Shown: one piece after another, positions 10,301-20,200 of the stretch | Position numbering within the stretch: the stretch's first letter is position 1 | Layout of the letters: the number at the start of each line of letters is the position of its first letter | Assembly (NCBI GenBank): GCA_905250885.1 | Contig: CAJNOQ010002004.1 | Coordinates: forward strand, 1 to 26,968 | DNA length: 26,968 nucleotides | Direction of reading: 5' to 3' | Origin: Didymodactylos carnosus | Taxonomy: Eukaryota > Rotifera > Eurotatoria > Philodinida > Philodinidae | Translations under genes and position numbers: made by a program | The notes under the pieces: generated by a model | Database searches by the model: none | The model's input: only the letters and a program-made list of their open reading frames with translations | Told to the model about the DNA's origin: nothing

Positions 10301-12921
10301 GTTTTGATTTTCTCGAAATATTGAATTAATTTTATCCTGTTTTCCCATTTCTCTTCTTGTCGAATGACGTCCTCTGAAATATGTTTCAATGCACGAATTT
10401 GATCTTCGAGATTGATTTTGATCTTCGCTTTGTCTTCCTTTCTAAGTTCTGGTAGTTGTTCTTCAATGAGCGATGCATCATTTGCATGCGTTGATTCCGT
10501 TTCTTTATCGAATTGGACTTTTTCGGTGAAAATTTTCTCGTTGATAGTTTGAAAAATCTCGTTTGCGAGTTTTGTGATCGATTGATTATCGTCTTTGAAC
10601 ATCGATTGTTGTAATTTTTTCGACCAATAATGGCGCATCTGATCGGCTGATATTGATTCGACTTGATTTTCGCTTTGTAAATAATTCAATTCTTGTTGAA
10701 GTTGATTGTCATGAGTTCGTAAATAGTAGAATGTTTCAAATTGACAAAATTCTTTGTATTCTTTAACTCTTGCATCTAAAATTCTTTGTATTTTGTCAAT
10801 TGATAAATGATCCAGTTTCATTTTAAATTTTTTCATCGATGAAGAGAATCGTTGAATTGCTTGGTCGATGGTTTGCCGTCTGCTTTTCGGTTGATATTCA
10901 TGTAATCTCCAGCTGAAATATTTGAATAGTTTTGCGTAACTTTGACAAAATTTATCGAAAACAGATTTATCTTCGAAGTAGCTGATCGATATTTCAAATA
11001 AAATTGATAGTTCATCTAGAATCATTTCACTATTCTCAATGGTATAATTAGCTCTCAATATATTTGAAATTTTGCTTTGAATTTCCGTTGTCCATTCAAT
11101 AGGCACAACGATTTTATATTGACTTGAATTTAATTGTTGATTGATTTCCTTATTCAAATATTGGTGCATTTTATTCGTAAACTGTTTTTTATTTGAATTA
11201 GTCTGCAGTTCTTTCATCTTGGTTAATAAACCATTGAGAATACTTTGTGGATCTTCGTTCGATAATTGCAGTAATTTTTCAATATTTAAATGTAAATAGA
11301 TTTTTTCTCGTTCTTTGTTCAATAAATCACTCATCGATATATTTGACCAAAATAAATCGATTATTTCTTGCATTAAATGATTAATTTGTTTTCGTTTCTC
11401 TTTGTATTTGTCTAATTGTTGATTGTATCTGTTCATCGCTTCAGTTTCGATTCGTTCGATAATCCAACTTAAATAATCTTTTTTCCTTGAAAGAGATTTT
11501 TCGTTGATCTTCACTTTCTTTTCAATTTTAGATAGAAATTCCAAATTGAATTCTTCGTGATTTATTCGGAGATTCAATAAGATTTTCTTCATTGTCGATT
11601 CATAATGCAACGGATCAAATGATTGTTGCTGTTTGAGAACATTGCTCAGTAAATCAAAGATCAACGTATGATTGATCGTTTGATTTTTATTCAAATGATT
11701 GTTGAGCTCAATGAATAGATCCTTGATCGGACAATTTTTGACGAAATCAATATTTTGAACAAAAATTCGAGCTTTGAATTGTAAAATTTTCAGTTGATTT
11801 TCAAAAGTTTGAAGAGAAATAAAAGGTCGTTGGATGAATGATTTGTTTAACGTTTGATAGCAATCGATCAGATCTTTTAGTTGAAATTGATTGCATTCGA
11901 ATATTGTTTGAATTTCATCGAAAATTCGATGCAATTGATTTTTTTCCAATGTGATTGACTGAGGGCCTTTATTTTGACGATGATTTATTAAATATTTCCA
12001 AGTGACATTTAAAATTCGATTCTTTTGTTCGACATAAAACATCAGACAAGTGAAACCAACTTTGATCTTCTTGATTAGATTCTCATATTGTTCGTTAATT
12101 AAAATAATCAATGGTTCAAATAATTCTTTCAATTCGTCGTTCTTGATTTTCTCGAATTGATTTCGAAAATATTCGTCGAAGAGAACTAAAAGATCAAAAT
12201 TGAGTTTGGAATTTTTCAGAATTAGCTCAAATGAGGACAAATAATCATTGACAATATTGATTGGAATTTTGTCCACATTATTCATAATTCGCTTGAAAAA
12301 GATTTCGACCAAAATCTCTTCATCGAATAAAAATTGGTTCTTATAGATCAAGCCATTTTTCGATTTGATTAATGAATAAAGTTCATCGTCGTCATCGGAT
12401 GCAGTATTGTCATTGATTTGTCGCTTTAATAAATCGAACAGAACTTTATTCTCATCTTCATTGACAATGAAATAGTCGATTTTCTTGCCGATTAATGTAC
12501 GATACTTCACTTGAAATTTCTTAGCATCATGTTGAGCAAATAGAATTTCATCTTGAAAGTGATCATTAGTTCTTAACTCGTCAGTAGATACTTTTTTCAA
12601 TGGACATTTTTCTAAATTTTGATAGCTTGTTTTCAGTTTGTTCAAGATTTGTTTGATATGATCGTCCGTTCCGTTATAGTTGATATTCCTCACACCACTG
12701 ATTGTAATCAAGGAATATTTTTCTAAGTAATCAAGAAAGAATTGAGACATTTTCATGAACTTGTTCAGATCAGCACTGAATTGGTCTCTGTGTCTCCCAT
12801 TAAACGTCGATTTGTCGTTGAATTCATCGAGCAAATTGTTATACAGTTGATAGCGACTGATGATGTTCGATGGCTTGACTGAATGGACATAGAATTCATT
12901 GAAGTTAGTAATCGACGGCAA
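4291..12921 (-). CDS. Giant SecA-like DEAD motor protein with hydrophobic C-terminal block
   Basis: The 2876-codon frame has a SecA-type motor in its centre. Residues below count from a TTG at 12921. A Q-motif-like R-x-T-Q precedes Walker A G-Q-I-S-T-G-E-G-K-S (1475-1484). Walker B is I-I-D-E-V-D (D1605). G-L-T-G-S is at 1792-1796, A-T-N-L-A-G-R-G-T-D from 1911, and Q-A-F-G-R-T-A-R from 1949. These match SecA (TGEGKT, DEVDS, GMTGT, AGRGTD). About 1470 residues of charged, helical sequence precede the motor. A TPR-like helix pair lies near 2105, and long hydrophobic stretches at about 2651-2690 and 2716-2732 may be membrane or pore-like. There is no ATG before codon 56 (12756) although the frame is open further upstream, so the N-terminus probably comes from an upstream exon or the 505-codon frame. 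Bacterial SecA is about 850-900 residues; this protein is over three times longer. Confidence 0.88.
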   Translation of the reverse strand: MPSITNFNEFYVHSVKPSNIISRYQLYNNLLDEFNDKSTFNGRHRDQFSADLNKFMKMSQFFLDYLEKYSLITISGVRNINYNGTDDHIKQILNKLKTSYQNLEKCPLKKVSTDELRTNDHFQDEILFAQHDAKKFQVKYRTLIGKKIDYFIVNEDENKVLFDLLKRQINDNTASDDDDELYSLIKSKNGLIYKNQFLFDEEILVEIFFKRIMNNVDKIPINIVNDYLSSFELILKNSKLNFDLLVLFDEYFRNQFEKIKNDELKELFEPLIILINEQYENLIKKIKVGFTCLMFYVEQKNRILNVTWKYLINHRQNKGPQSITLEKNQLHRIFDEIQTIFECNQFQLKDLIDCYQTLNKSFIQRPFISLQTFENQLKILQFKARIFVQNIDFVKNCPIKDLFIELNNHLNKNQTINHTLIFDLLSNVLKQQQSFDPLHYESTMKKILLNLRINHEEFNLEFLSKIEKKVKINEKSLSRKKDYLSWIIERIETEAMNRYNQQLDKYKEKRKQINHLMQEIIDLFWSNISMSDLLNKEREKIYLHLNIEKLLQLSNEDPQSILNGLLTKMKELQTNSNKKQFTNKMHQYLNKEINQQLNSSQYKIVVPIEWTTEIQSKISNILRANYTIENSEMILDELSILFEISISYFEDKSVFDKFCQSYAKLFKYFSWRLHEYQPKSRRQTIDQAIQRFSSSMKKFKMKLDHLSIDKIQRILDARVKEYKEFCQFETFYYLRTHDNQLQQELNYLQSENQVESISADQMRHYWSKKLQQSMFKDDNQSITKLANEIFQTINEKIFTEKVQFDKETESTHANDASLIEEQLPELRKEDKAKIKINLEDQIRALKHISEDVIRQEEKWENRIKLIQYFEKIKTKLIEDYFKSIYEQQSDKSTDYQTFRNSTNTKNVEEILTETDVDEWNRQIDDFKVYQFTIDLLKIYELNVDVLQQQYDFIEKSMGEQQDDESIKNKWSTEVKENEDLMNIVEFIQKYSTKTSHIGDYQTSLEHLTIQFINDIKAIHDIKSSVDALHFFNGFERFEKMAEIFKRKFFSSSKSKKIPLHKVSDFFYLISNVNDFQLALDLIENSKIDNWLLYLNVMKIQFDLNSLFHRYLDELDLNHLIVENLDHLDESIEIKYNEIAKQYQTSLNTISNTIKSIELNPNLKPNEKEMFFEFLRIQFSLELKKPANNLIHPNDLEKFFNKYLIKFKILKKVISSLNNTSMDFNDQLIIGQIRLKSLNNLLRYLTRFWIIEQLELDRKVRENEVIQIIQYLELIETSYSEEKMRLLIGLVQMTCKDESIIPQIVIDLLMNISNNEWDFDLKISQIMETTEMSEWEKKIEHYMKEKRSKMRDLKELIHLMRQDKNNLNQSIKDYLNSPKILEDLESLFKKLNHHLDDDIKKPVRDWDNTDIARWATKMKGNQLLSNKESVQNAILIVSQGIHLFTGKKFRLRETQIIALWLYLNPDLNKTNVGCLGQISTGEGKSVIVAALAAIKALSVHRVDIITSSSVLAIRDAKEFRLFYQMFHLQVSNNCDSLCEQGDGQRSAEEIRKSRYYNNFGPVDIIYGECSCFERDILLTEFHKNDPTQNIVSNRLTENSVCTVIIDEVDSMLLDKAGMVLYLSHNIDTLKTFEKIFISIWQTVNQPTFDQINKTLMDDDLIQAVSEIILEQIEHKVIEIPEYDSNNCDYINMKMFVKRRMSVWIRSAFHVKEMIPNDAYIVTKDASENSSKSEVKITVMDKDTGTEQLSTRWSNGVHQFLQLKHTRRLTPESLKAVFMSNMSFFKRYKHNIVGLTGSLGSSDEQNLLNKVYQLRFFELPRYKSELFRELTGSVHTDQNTRLEAIKNALNREIQLKSINGDRRRAVLIISENVKSVLILKEYLANSYPNAKVYKSAYEKFQIDQLHPGDVIIATNLAGRGTDLDTSRTLEDNGGLHVIVTYLPTNIRIEMQAFGRTARKGNKGTGEYIILNRLGLSIQQLKQWRNLQEKERLETFLTHDLPKIKIEEDLLHGFDDGEVSCIGFGTLYQKIEEKFLSNSSRFYYGSEYVQYQLNSLKNRWAFWLDSMTEQINMINIIGTKKIIEQFHQFQSSIERDLARNAFKCLMIEPAELIKLGKYYRDNEDWSKASMCYEEAMKDKFYSFANYYRSSCIQNINYGQGISSKRQFKRSLNQLKLSIDKEMSFLQNAAQIVFEIDEKNRQLGFANYGNEYDKQVKEKLTIWNIFSATIFNVNGTSIDWKDLTTVKYLCDENKAKKLFKQLQEKKLIKPTRISYKFKEQVELPSIFNNKTTKDKLCSYLKQKLEERKKPGRHLNELSYEMFKNDLIELEIFLPCLPHFIKLIQENGFVQPIATQEEDRLLILKRFVEEELMEKSFPTAKDNLKGTLFECLKEMSNEKLFKGKKTEFFDEIKRLFKLKNQTHLSENELDKFYEFLQGKSLIESIDQYSVIKEKIVRKNKEIKNDYCYANLYDFERYYTDEFQQFDLIFRKNFLRAILIEQEFDTDISCFALRDTVDSTNFELFTTQDEAIDYLWNYLRANSLIKSPSVNIGWIDSDEVKTKLEDIRREIRWFLKDEWKNELEEAVNSVYNIIDQTVGEIKKLPTDKTIASYLEIKTNYFLNQKKHVPEALDEFIELAFDVIFQLQEKKEPPKWYEIAAVIALGVVQVVAGVMAKMFIPVAGQLIGEFLISTGCDDILFGVRCAIAGDFSWEKYWQHKKQSMLTSALTSVVFVGVSFLKNSKKLESVRKAFGYQKLTGAKKLHTAATKLGKTANISKYVGKEIVKTLAQTGLSELASMGIDSMLENISEFYEKQLTQSIRDSINEKWNTIASEMKEIFRLCEGKDQSLAIINDVSIENYKIYPKKNFSEILQVFVVQSCKV
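4336..4342 (-). other. Candidate -1 slippery heptamer A AAT TTC
   Basis: On the coding strand the heptamer A_AAT_TTC is in phase with the 2876-aa frame, 43 nt before its stop. It fits the X_XXY_YYZ rule. A -1 slip here enters exactly the frame of the 723-aa ORF, which is open at that point. Such heptamers are common by chance in AT-rich DNA, and I did not establish a downstream pseudoknot. Confidence 0.25.
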
Positions 12922-14258
12922 CGATTGGAAATGAGATCCTGAAATAATGATTGAGTCGTTTTCTGTAGATCAGATTTGATTTTGATATTACACTCAAACG
13001 AATTGATCACTTTGAATATCTCTTCTTTTCGACGATCGAAGATTTTCACTAGTCGATGAAAAAAATATTCTTTGAGAAATTGATTATTTTTCAAGATTAT
13101 TTCGTAGAGAATGACGTTTTCGAGATCAGTTGTTTTATTTACTTTGCTCGATAAATCTTTTGAAAGATCATTGATTGAACCTTCGAATTCACCATTGAAG
13201 ATTTTTGTCAACAAGTCATCGAAGATCGATAAACATCGATAGAAATCAAGAAAAGCATTTTGTTTGTTCTTCGATAACAAATTTTCAATAATTTTGTTCA
13301 AGATTTCGAATGGATCCGATGTTGTTAAATCTGATTGTTTGATCGAGTCTAATGATGTCAAAGTGAAATCGTCGGGAAATTTCTCTTCGATTTCCAAGGT
13401 TATCTTGAGATTATTTAAAATAGGTGACAGTCTCAATGACCAGAATTCAGGCAATTGAGAATCCAAAATCAACTTGATTTCATTGTCGATGTATTCTTTA
13501 AATTTCGGCAGTAGATCTTTGTTCAGTTCAGTCAATTTTTCCTCGAACACTTCTTCAAATTTCGTCAGCAGATCTTTTTTCAATTTAGTTAATATTTCCT
13601 CACACTCTTCTTTAAATTTCATTAGTAGATCTTTGTGCAAATCAGTTAATTTTTTCTCGTACACTTCTTTAAATTTCGCCAATACATCTTTGTTCAATTC
13701 AGTTAATTTTTTCTCGTACACTTCTTTAAATTCCGTCAGTAGATCTTTGTCCTGTTCAGTTACTTTTTCCTCGCACACTTCTTTAAATTTTACCAGTAAA
13801 TCTTCATTCAGTTCAGTTAGTTTTTTCTCCAACACTTCTTTAAATTTCATCAGTAAATATTTGTTCAATTCAGTTAATTTTTCCTGGAACATTTCTCTAG
13901 ATTTTTCGAATGATTGAATTTGTTTGAATGAATATTTGGTAAAACCATGATTGAGTTGAACTTGTTCATAAATCATTTGATAGGTTCGTTTATCTTCTTC
14001 TTTGGATAAAACGATTTCTTGATCGTATTCCAACTTCGGTAAGATTTCAACTAACTTTTCTTCCAATAGTCGATTTAGTATTTCACCATGATTTTGATCA
14101 CGAAAATAGATCTGAAATGTGTTTTCTGTTTCTTTGAATATGATAATTTGATAGCCATTTTCCACTTTCATTCGATCGGAATAATTCATTGGTCTTGTGA
14201 TCAATCGAATTTGACAGACATTCTTATTGTAATCGATTTCAATCGGATTCTCTGGCAT
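12765..14258 (-). CDS. Coiled-coil protein with six 19-residue tandem repeats
   Basis: The ATG at 14258 is the first in this frame after the TAG that ends the preceding gene (14294-14292), 33 nt away and in the same frame. Upstream codons to 14291 are open. Residues 1-120 look like a compact domain rich in strands. Next come tandem K-F-K-E-V-x-E-K-K-L-T-E-L-N-K-D-L-L units, then a helical region. The last 50 or so codons (12765 to about 12920) overlap the start of the next frame and lose protein character (Ser/Thr/Met/Asn-rich), while the -1 frame there looks coding. The true product probably passes into the 2876-codon frame near 12990-12880. I recognise no family. It may be a structural linker or the N-terminal part of the SecA-like giant. 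Confidence 0.7.
   Translation of the reverse strand: MPENPIEIDYNKNVCQIRLITRPMNYSDRMKVENGYQIIIFKETENTFQIYFRDQNHGEILNRLLEEKLVEILPKLEYDQEIVLSKEEDKRTYQMIYEQVQLNHGFTKYSFKQIQSFEKSREMFQEKLTELNKYLLMKFKEVLEKKLTELNEDLLVKFKEVCEEKVTEQDKDLLTEFKEVYEKKLTELNKDVLAKFKEVYEKKLTDLHKDLLMKFKEECEEILTKLKKDLLTKFEEVFEEKLTELNKDLLPKFKEYIDNEIKLILDSQLPEFWSLRLSPILNNLKITLEIEEKFPDDFTLTSLDSIKQSDLTTSDPFEILNKIIENLLSKNKQNAFLDFYRCLSIFDDLLTKIFNGEFEGSINDLSKDLSSKVNKTTDLENVILYEIILKNNQFLKEYFFHRLVKIFDRRKEEIFKVINSFECNIKIKSDLQKTTQSLFQDLISNRCRRLLTSMNSMSIQSSHRTSSVAINCITICSMNSTTNRRLMGDTETNSVLI
12879..12991 (-). other. Candidate intron with TACTAAC branch point
   Basis: On the coding strand the donor GTAATA starts at 12991 and an acceptor ATTCAG ends at 12879. 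A TACTAAC sequence (12910-12904) ends 25 nt before the acceptor. The length of 113 nt is congruent to 2 modulo 3, so removal converts the 505-codon frame to the 2876-codon frame without creating a stop. A closer acceptor (TATTTCAG ending at 12939) would give a 53-nt intron but creates TGA at the join. No RNA evidence is available. Confidence 0.3.
13506..13892 (-). repeat. 57-bp tandem repeat encoding 19-aa coiled-coil units
   Basis: Six full 57-bp units (13506-13847) and a partial unit (to 13892) encode K-F-K-E-V-x-E-K-K-L-T-x-L-x-K-D-L-L-x. Unit differences are spread along the units. A 19-residue period is not a whole number of heptads, so the helix stripe drifts from unit to unit. The copy number is likely to vary between alleles. 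Confidence 0.9.
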
Positions 14259-14291
14259 TTTCTCGTTCTTTTTTATCAACAAAATTTCTTC

Positions 14292-17200
14292 CTATCTCAA
14301 TTCATCGTATAATTTTTTCAAATTCTTCGTCAAATCATCGACGTTTAGTTGTGTCGAGATGTCAATATCGTTCAAATATCGAATATTCGTTCGTAAATCA
14401 GCACTTTTGTATAATTGATAAACAATATTCTGACAACGTTCTTGGTTAAAAATCAACTTATTAGAATTCGTTCTGATTTCCTGTTTTTCTTCTTTTAAAA
14501 ATAAATTCATTTTGTACAAAAATTTCTTTTTTTTGTCTTCTTTAAAAAAATCAGTGTTGAGGTTTCTGATATTTTCTAAATAACGATGAAATTTGTTCAG
14601 TAAAATTCGAATTTGATCTTTGAATTCTTGTCTTAAATATAAATTGTTAATGAATTGTTGAACGTTCTCGTATTGATTGATTTTAAGAGTAGCAGTCGGT
14701 TGACAACAGTTCTTAAATAAATCAAAAATATCTGATTTACGATTTTTTCGAATATAATTCAACATTCGAATTTCTTGATCGAAGTCGTTTTGCTTATGTT
14801 GAAAGAAGATTTGAATTTTGTCGAGACATTTTTGAAACTCATTGAATTGTTTTTCTTTGAACAAGATAACGGATTTTAAATCATTGAATAGCGATGTTAA
14901 ATGATGAAGTTGAATCGAATTCAAAATTCGTTTCATCGTTCGAAACAAATGTCCAGAATTGAAATCGGTTCGAATGAAAAGCACATTTTCAGATAGAAAT
15001 TCAATAAATTTCTTCAGTTTGGTCTGACATAGAAAATGGAATTGTTTCTTTTGAAAAATCGAAGACAAAGAATTGAGCATTCGAACGATTAATTCAAGAT
15101 TTTTTTCTTTCGAATCGAGAAACTCGATGATTAACTCTTCAATCGGATGAATTTCGATTATTTGTTGTTCGTTACGTTGATGATAAATCGGTGAACATTG
15201 ATGGAGTTCAGCTTGTTTGAATTTGCTCTTTTTGTTGATTTTTTCCGATAAAAATCCATCAGCGACGAGTTCCGAATCGTTCGATGAATCAACAGATGAA
15301 GAAATTTCTTTGATGAAATCATCGATGTTAAAGAATTCATCTCGATCGATGATATTCAAAGAAAATATTTCATCAAATCCCGACAATTTTCTTTTGATGA
15401 TTTCTTCATTTCCGAATTCTAAACATGAATTTTCGATAAATTCTTCAATGTTCAATTGACTCAATTGATTTTTCATTCGAATGATCATGCGTTTCTTTCG
15501 TTTCAGTTGTTTTAATTCTTCGAAATATTCATTTAATAGAAATGGTTCATATCGTTTGGTGATTGGATCATAGGATAGACGTTGAAAATTGTCGCTTAAC
15601 GACGAGAAATTCTGATTAAACAAAGAATTTGATTCCGATTCGTTTTTGAATAATTGTTCTAAATCGATTTGATTTTCATTCGATTTCATACTGAGAAATG
15701 TTGCACTTAAATTGTCGATATCAATGCGGAAAAAAATATGTTTTCCTTTGGATTTCAATGATTTGATTTCATGTCTGATTTTATCCAAATCTTTATTTAA
15801 TTGAACTCGGAAATCTTGGTTTTTTTGTTTATATTGACGTTGTAAATCTGTAATAATATTTAACTTTTGGGGCTGAATTATTTCTTGTTTTGAATCATCG
15901 AATTTCAATCTAGTTTGAATCAATAATTTGTCATAGTGATTCTTCGAATCCATTTCACATGTTTTCAAATTTGTGCTTTCCACTTTGCTTTTCATTTTGA
16001 TTGCATTTTCAGCCAATGCTTGTTGAGCTATTTGATGCGCATGTTCTAGCATGGAATCTGATAAAGCATGTGTTTTCACTCTCGACTGACGTTCATCCAG
16101 CATATCATTCATTTGATCTTTGAACAAATTCATTGAATTTGAAAGACTATTCGATATTTCATTATGACGATGAATTATTTCATTCAATTCACTTTTCATT
16201 TTCTCTTCACTTAATTGATTTTTCTTTTCACGTTTGTTACGAGTTTTGCCCGATTCCAGTTGCTCATTAGCCGTTTTTCCAGCACCGTGGTTGATTCCAT
16301 CGGGTTTCTTCGACGGTTCATCACATGTGAAATCAACAGAAACTTTGAGCCAGCCCATATCAGCACCTCTCCAATTGATAGATCCTCGAACTGTCACAGC
16401 GCTTCCGAATCCATGAAGTCGGTATTGAAGAAAATCGTATCCATCTCGTCCACGTGTACCACCTTTTCCACCTTGACCGGGTTTTCCATCTTCACCATTG
16501 ATATTTGATCTGTCAATTGATTCAATCAAAGAAGTAAACGCATCAGTAATATTCGTTTGATTTTCTTCAATATAAACAAGTCCGGCATGTCCACCAAATC
16601 CACCTAGACCAGCATTTCCCCCAACACCACCATTTCCTCCTCGAGCGCCTTCTTTTCCCCAGCATACACTATAACCTTTAATTAAAGGAGGAAGTTGTGT
16701 TTCAGTGGCGTTCTCACCGTCTGTACCATTTGATCCATTACCGGCATTCCCTCCGTTTCCACCTTTCCCGCCAGCACCACCTGATGTGATCAATTTTTCT
16801 AGATTTTCTTTGCCCTTGAATAGACTTTTGGCAATTAAATAAATATGTCCACCATTGTGTCCGGCTTCTCCGTTTCCACCTGGTAAACCATCGAGACCAT
16901 CTTCATTCGGTCTTGTTGTATGAGGTTGATGTTGAGCATCTGTACCATCTTGACCCTTTCTACCGCTAACGTCCAACGTTATCTTATTATTAGAAGCATC
17001 TTTGACAAAATGAATCGTATTTGAAATAAAAATTAAATTAACTCCGTGCCAATAATCGTTGATCAATGAATGATCGATAAATACATTTGTTGCATAAAAT
17101 TTCATTTCTTTAATCATCTTCGATTTGTTGAATTTCTTTTCTAAATCAACAATTAAATCACTGAGAATAATGTTAAAACTTTCAACGATGACAGTGTTCC

Positions 17201-20200
17201 GATTAATTTGTATTTTCGGTTTCGCGAGAATTTCTTCTATCATCAAGAAAATCTGATAAACAATGTCATTTTGCTTTGGCTCTTGTAAATATTCATAAAA
17301 TTGCACTTTTGTCTCCGAATCTTTGAATTGTAAATCAATGTTAAGACATTCGTTCGAAATTAACTTTTGAATTTTATCGACAAATTTGTATTTCGACGAG
17401 ATAATTTTATTAATTTTTTCTCGTATCCTTGAATTTGACGAAACATTTTCGTACTGACTTAAAGATCGTAAAATTTCTTCTTTCAATCGATGAATTAAAT
17501 TGACAATTTTTTGTTGATTTTGATTTTGTTCAATTATATCATCGATCAGTTCTAATGCTGATCGATGTTTTTCTTCTTCTTCTTCTCGATGTTCTTCGAT
17601 CGCTATCAGAAATAATTGTTTGAAATGATTTAACGTCTCTTCTAGATCAATGTGATATTGAAAATCAGCGATAGATGACCAAAAATCAAAACAGTTTTTA
17701 TTGTAATCATCGCTTGTCAAATAATAAACAATATTTTCAGTGAAGATTTTCATTGTTTCACAATTAATCATCGATTTGATAAACCAATCAATAGTTTTAT
17801 TTTCGTTCTTGTCGATTAAAATATTTTTCCCGATTTCTTCGTTTAAAAATTTCGAACAAACACTTTTCAGATCTTTCTTTGCATCGTAAGTTGTGACTAA
17901 ATTCACTAAAAACATTTTGTAATTGATTTGTTTGATCGTTTGATAACGGTTCGTTTCGCTATGACGACGTAAAATAATCGGTATTCGTTTATCGTCAAAC
18001 GAATTGATGTTTTTATTTATAAGTAAACATTGAAATTTGGTATGAAATTTGTCATTGAAAATATCGGTTAGTGTCTCGTGATCGTCGACTGAAATTTCTT
18101 TCAACATCTTTTGTAACTCCTTAAATGTCTGAGTTAAACTATGCTCAACATTATCAGTTAGAAATTGATCAATATCGTTCGCATCTTCAATTAAATGATA
18201 GAATAAACAATCGATTATGGAATTTCGGTTTGATGTATTTGAAAACCATTGAAATCCATTGATCAACGATAGTTGCAAATGGGATTGAAATTTGATGATC
18301 AAATTGCAGATTTGGATCAGATTCAATTGATTCTTTTCCATAAAATTTAAAGGACGCTTCTCTAACAATGATAATTCTGATTTGAGTTGGTTGATTTTGT
18401 CAAATATTGATTTGTTAATTTTTTCATTATATTTTCGTTTGGCCAAATCGATATAATTCATCGATGCTCGGAGATTTCCTCGTTGTTTATTTAAATACGA
18501 TAAACGATAATAAATCATTGGATTGTGATCAGAATTTTTTGTTTGATGATTCAAAATTCCTCGAAGTTCTAATTCTTCTAAATAGAAAAGATGATTTTTT
18601 CGATAGATATTTGCACGTTCGAATTTCAGTTGAAGTATTTCTTTATTCACATTATCATTTGGAAAGCTTTGAAATTCTTCAATGGCTCGCGATATTTCAC
18701 AAATTCGTTGAAAATCGTTCGAAGTGATTTGAATGAAGTTGAGTCGTATTTGCGGTAGTAATTTTCGAAATGTTTTATCTAATTTTTCATATTCAAGTTC
18801 ATTGGATAATTGCAGTTTTTGATACAATCGAATTAAATCGAGAGAATTTGTTTCTTGATTTATAATTTTCTCATTGAAATTCTCAATAATCTGTCGAAAA
18901 TCAAAATTGGATAATTGATATTTTAATTTCAATGATTTATTCTTATCATATTTGATATAATTCATATTCAGTTTTCCATATTTTAATAAATTAATCAATT
19001 GTTCTTCATTGTTACATTTCAATCGATAGGAATATTCGCTTTGAACAAGTTGTAAATACAATGATGGATGTTGATGGTTGTTTATTTTAATTTGAATAGT
19101 TTTATTCAGAAAATCCGTTGGTTTGTTGACGCTCGATTTGCGTTTTTTTTTCTTCTTATTGATTAAAATTCGAAATAAATCGAGAAGTGGCGAATCAGAT
19201 GTGATCAAATGATGAAAACTCGAGTGTATGTGACAGATAGTCGAACACTCATTTAGTTCATAAAATTTCAATAATTTTTGATATTGCCCTGGAACAAAAT
19301 AAGGATTGATAGTTAAAACTCGATCATAGAGATCGATTGATGAATCATCGTTAGATTCGAATGCAACCTTAAACAGCTGAATAAAATTCTTGTCATGACA
19401 CTTGACATTAGTCTCATTGCTTTCTATTTTCTCAATTTGAAGGAAATTGTAGGTTGCCAAATTGAAAAAATTGAATTTGTCGAGACAGTCAAAACTGTAT
19501 TGATCAGTCATCTGTAAATAAATCAATCCTTTCAATTCATATTTTGATCGTAGATTCGTGTTCAGATTTAATCTTTCTGTTGAATCAAGTCGAGATTGAT
19601 CGATTGCAATCGATTTGTTTAAACATTCGAGCGACTTTTTCAAATAGGCATTTAAACGTGGTTGTTTATCCTGATAAATGTAACTGATTTCGAACAGATG
19701 TTGACTTTTGATCAATGAATCTGTCATCGAGAAAACATAATTTTCATATTGTGAATAATCATCGGGATCATTCGTTGACAACCATTTCTTTTTTAATCTT
19801 GAGGGTTCATCGTCGTTTTCCATGGAAAATTCGCTCACTTTATAATCATTGACATCTTCGATATGAACGATCAATTTGTCCTTCCAAGTTTGACCACGAA
19901 ATTGTCGAATAAAAGTCTGTTTTCTTTGTCGTTCTGAATCGTGAATCGATTTCAAATGTTCTTCGTTGATTTGTCGGATTTGATCGACTTTGATTCTAAT
20001 ACGACTGCTTGCGTTGTTTTCTTCTCGATCATAGAGCGTTAATAGATGATCTCGAACAAAAACTAAAGATGATTCCTTAAAATCGACTAAATAATCGTTC
20101 GATTTTTTAATATTTTTCTTGAATAATCGAAACAGTAAAATTAGAATTTTGTTTTCTTCAATTGCTTGCTCAGTGGAAGATGAATCACGATCTGTCAGTG

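Noticed and set aside
12921-12921. TTG at 12921, and likewise TTG at 14282 and 21074, as start codons
   Set aside because: Non-ATG starts would fit bacteria, but the ribozyme, splice-like signals and repeats indicate a eukaryote. These frames are open upstream and probably begin in other exons or at later ATGs.
12939-12991. 53-nt intron using the strong TATTTCAG acceptor
   Set aside because: The splice would create a TGA codon at the join, so it cannot link the two frames productively.
13474-13917. 147-codon plus-strand ORF opposite the 57-bp repeats
   Set aside because: It is antisense to the 19-residue repeat and open only because the repeat lacks stops in that frame. Its composition is Ser/Asn/Phe-rich.
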